Below are positions 12,671-14,231 of a DNA stretch of 14,231 nucleotides, in pieces. The notes below the pieces were generated by a model that had not been told where the DNA came from, did not search any database, and saw only the letters and a program-made list of their open reading frames with translations. Both the position numbers and the translations under genes were made by a program. The stretch lies in assembly GCA_028869395.1 (NCBI GenBank), contig JAGWSE010000262.1, positions 1 through 14,231 of the forward strand. The letters run 5' to 3'. Origin of the DNA: Alphaproteobacteria bacterium (lineage in GTDB: Bacteria > Pseudomonadota > Alphaproteobacteria > Caulobacterales > Caulobacteraceae). Every line of letters starts with the position of its first letter. Positions within the stretch are counted from its first letter, which is position 1.

Positions 12671-14059
12671 ATGTCCGAAACCCTGTCGCGCGACCTGCTG
12701 GATCGCTCCGCCACCGAGCTGGTGGCGGCGCTGGCCGGGCGCGAAGTGTCCTCCGTCGAACTGACCGAGGCCGCCATCGGTCGCATCGAAGCCCGCGACC
12801 GCGTCATCAACGCCGTCGTGGTCCGCGATTTCGACCGCGCCCGCGAAGCGGCCCGCGCCGCGGACGCGGCGCTGGCCCGCGGCGAGCGCAAGCCGCTGCT
12901 GGGCCTGCCGATGACGGTCAAGGAATCCCACGACATCGCCGGCCTGCCCTCCACCTGGGGCTTCGAGCTCTTCAAGGACTATGTGGCCCGCCGCGACTCC
13001 ACCGGCGTCTCTCGCCTGAAGGGCGCGGGCGCCGTGATCCTCGGCAAGACCAACGTGCCGCCCATGCTATCGGACTGGCAGTCGAACAATCCGATCTACG
13101 GACGCACGGTGAACCCCTGGGATCCCACGCGCTCGCCGGGCGGCTCCTCCGGCGGCAGCGCCGCGGCGTTGGCCGCCGGCATGGTCCCGCTGGAGTTCGG
13201 CTCCGACATCGGCGGTTCGATCCGGGTGCCCGCCGCGTTCTGCGGGGTTTACGGCCACAAGCCAAGCTACGGTCTCGTGCCGACCCGCGGCCAGTCTCCA
13301 ATGGGGCTGGAGGGCGCCGGGCCGCCGCTTGCCGTGGTGGGCCCGCTCGCCCGCACGGCGGGGGACCTGCAGCTCGCGCTCGACGTCCTCGCCGGGCCCG
13401 ACGAGCTGGAGGCGGTGGGCTATCGGCTTGACCTGCCGCCCCCGCGTCACCCGGCGCTGGACGCTTATCGGATCCTGGTCGTCGACCGGCTGCCCGGCGT
13501 GGCCCTCGACGATGAGATCGGCTCCGCATTGAGCGGCCTCGCCGACCGGCTGACCGCGCTCGGCGCCAGCGTCGTGGGCGACGTGGGCCGCTTGCCCGAC
13601 GCGGCCGCCTCGCGCGAGGTCTATATGGGTCTGCTGCAGACGGCGATGACCCGCGGCCAGCCTGGCGCCGCGCCGATGAATGCGCACGAGTACATGACCC
13701 TGATCGACCGCCAGCTCGGCGTGCGGCGGGAATGGGCCGCGCTGTTCGGCGACTTCGACGTGGTGCTGGCGCCCGTCACCGGCACGGTCGCCTTCCCGCA
13801 CGTGGACGAGGCCGACTGGGCCAACCGGGTTCTGGTCATCAATGGGCGCGAGACGCCCTACCGCGACCAGCTGGCCTACCCGTCCCTGCCGCTGCTGCCG
13901 AACCTGCCCGCGACGGCCGCGCCGGTCGGCTTCACCAGGGCGGGCCTGCCGGTCGGGATCCAGGTGATCGGGCCCTACCTCGAGGATCGGACGACGATCG
14001 CGTTCGCCGGCCTCCTCGAGCGCGAATTCGGCGGCTTCCGCAGCCCGCCCCCGCTCTAG
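12671..14059 (+). CDS. Amidase-signature family hydrolase
   Basis: A 462-residue amidase of the Ser-cis-Ser-Lys class, which hydrolyses amide (sometimes ester) bonds. The triad is complete: K84 in PMTVKESHD, cis-Ser S159 in SPGGSSGGSAAA, and nucleophile S183 in GSDIGGSIRVPA. The C-terminal part has the usual LPATAAPVGF and GLPVGIQVIGP stretches. No signal peptide is visible, so it is cytosolic. It is unlikely to be GatA: no gatB or gatC is adjacent, and members of this group named for acetamide, aryl-amide or oligomer hydrolysis cannot be told apart by eye. The start ATG 12671 has GGAGG about 7 nt upstream. It lies 85 bp after rsfS and its stop is 1 nt from the rlmH TTG, so it is probably read together with rlmH. 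Its presence between these two ribosome genes is unusual. Confidence 0.93.
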   Translation: MSETLSRDLLDRSATELVAALAGREVSSVELTEAAIGRIEARDRVINAVVVRDFDRAREAARAADAALARGERKPLLGLPMTVKESHDIAGLPSTWGFELFKDYVARRDSTGVSRLKGAGAVILGKTNVPPMLSDWQSNNPIYGRTVNPWDPTRSPGGSSGGSAAALAAGMVPLEFGSDIGGSIRVPAAFCGVYGHKPSYGLVPTRGQSPMGLEGAGPPLAVVGPLARTAGDLQLALDVLAGPDELEAVGYRLDLPPPRHPALDAYRILVVDRLPGVALDDEIGSALSGLADRLTALGASVVGDVGRLPDAAASREVYMGLLQTAMTRGQPGAAPMNAHEYMTLIDRQLGVRREWAALFGDFDVVLAPVTGTVAFPHVDEADWANRVLVINGRETPYRDQLAYPSLPLLPNLPATAAPVGFTRAGLPVGIQVIGPYLEDRTTIAFAGLLEREFGGFRSPPPL

Positions 14060-14060
14060 C

Positions 14061-14231
14061 TTGCGCATCGCCATTGTCGCCATCGCACGGCTCGGCCGCT
14101 CGCCGGAGGCCGAGCTCGTGAAGATCTACGCCGAGCGCGCCACGGTTGCGGGCCGGGCGCTGGGACTTGGCCCGGTCGAGCTCGTCGAAGTGGATGCGAA
14201 GAAGCCCGGCAAGGCGGCCGAGGCCGAGGCG
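14061..14231 (+). CDS. rlmH: 23S rRNA pseudouridine-1915 N3-methyltransferase (5' part only)
   Basis: RlmH uses S-adenosylmethionine to methylate pseudouridine 1915 in helix 69 of 23S rRNA, acting on assembled 70S ribosomes. Only the first 57 codons are in the window. They read LRIAIVAIARLGRSPEAELV (1-20, first residue fMet), then IYAERATVAGRALGLGPVEL, which matches the start of alphaproteobacterial RlmH (a first strand, xxxGRL-like turn, helix, and the GLGPVELVEV segment). The S-adenosylmethionine-binding knot lies beyond the edge. TTG 14061 is the only sensible start: it is 1 nt after the amidase stop and the domain begins at once. No good Shine-Dalgarno site is visible, so translation may depend on coupling to the amidase. 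Confidence 0.88.
   Translation, partial: MRIAIVAIARLGRSPEAELVKIYAERATVAGRALGLGPVELVEVDAKKPGKAAEAEA

Noticed and set aside
13067..14083. 338-codon minus-strand open frame
   Set aside because: Antisense to the amidase, whose Lys-Ser-Ser triad is intact; no family features in the reverse frame.
1..14231. Mobile elements, CRISPR arrays, tRNA or rRNA genes, toxin-antitoxin or defence genes
   Set aside because: No transposase or integrase, no regularly spaced repeats, no tRNA-like cloverleaf and no toxin or defence protein motifs were seen on either strand.

Overview
The window is high-GC, densely coded bacterial DNA. Gene content and order (rplU, rpmA, a GNAT acetyltransferase, obgE, proB, proA, nadD, rsfS, an amidase, rlmH) and protein style point to an alphaproteobacterium, most likely a Caulobacterales relative such as Caulobacter or Phenylobacterium. 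This taxonomic call is inference from gene order and protein features; no database was searched. No rRNA, tRNA, CRISPR array, insertion sequence or phage gene is visible, and no gene-free stretch exceeds 300 bases.

Left half (1 to about 6000): mostly minus-strand envelope and secreted proteins. From right to left these are a Ser/Asn-rich secreted protein (5993-5631), a YcbB-type L,D-transpeptidase (5568-4210), a 35-residue single-span membrane protein (4141-4034) and a secreted M28 metallopeptidase with a C-terminal fibronectin-like domain (3927-2557). A 61-residue protein of unknown function (2425-2240) follows. One plus-strand gene (1235-2227) encodes a membrane-anchored or exported protein with two complete retropepsin-like domains. 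At the left edge a tyrosine-rich lipoprotein gene (1048 leftwards) runs out of the window. The first four minus-strand genes could form one envelope operon, with a candidate general-stress (EcfG/SigT-type) promoter at its head.

Divergent control region (5994-6222): a clear housekeeping promoter (TTGACT, 16 nt, TATAAG) drives rplU rightwards, and the stress-type promoter candidate faces left. The rplU leader contains a GC-rich hairpin.

Right half (6223-14231): ribosome and core metabolism genes, all on the plus strand. rplU-rpmA encode L21, with a long Lys/Ala tail, and L27. Three back-to-back hairpins, one a strong intrinsic terminator, separate them from a GNAT acetyltransferase and the ribosome-assembly GTPase ObgE. 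obgE overlaps proB by 4 nt, then come proA (first two steps of proline synthesis), nadD (NAD synthesis), rsfS (ribosome silencing factor), an amidase-signature hydrolase and the start of rlmH (23S rRNA methyltransferase). The theme is ribosome assembly and idling, with proline and NAD supply genes between.

Points worth attention: probable CTG start codons for rsfS and perhaps the L,D-transpeptidase; a transpeptidase lacking the peptidoglycan-binding module; the unlisted-size 35-aa membrane protein; the two-domain retropepsin; and an amidase inserted between rsfS and rlmH. I saw no clear evidence of an entirely new multi-gene system; the envelope cluster is the best candidate for unexplored biology.
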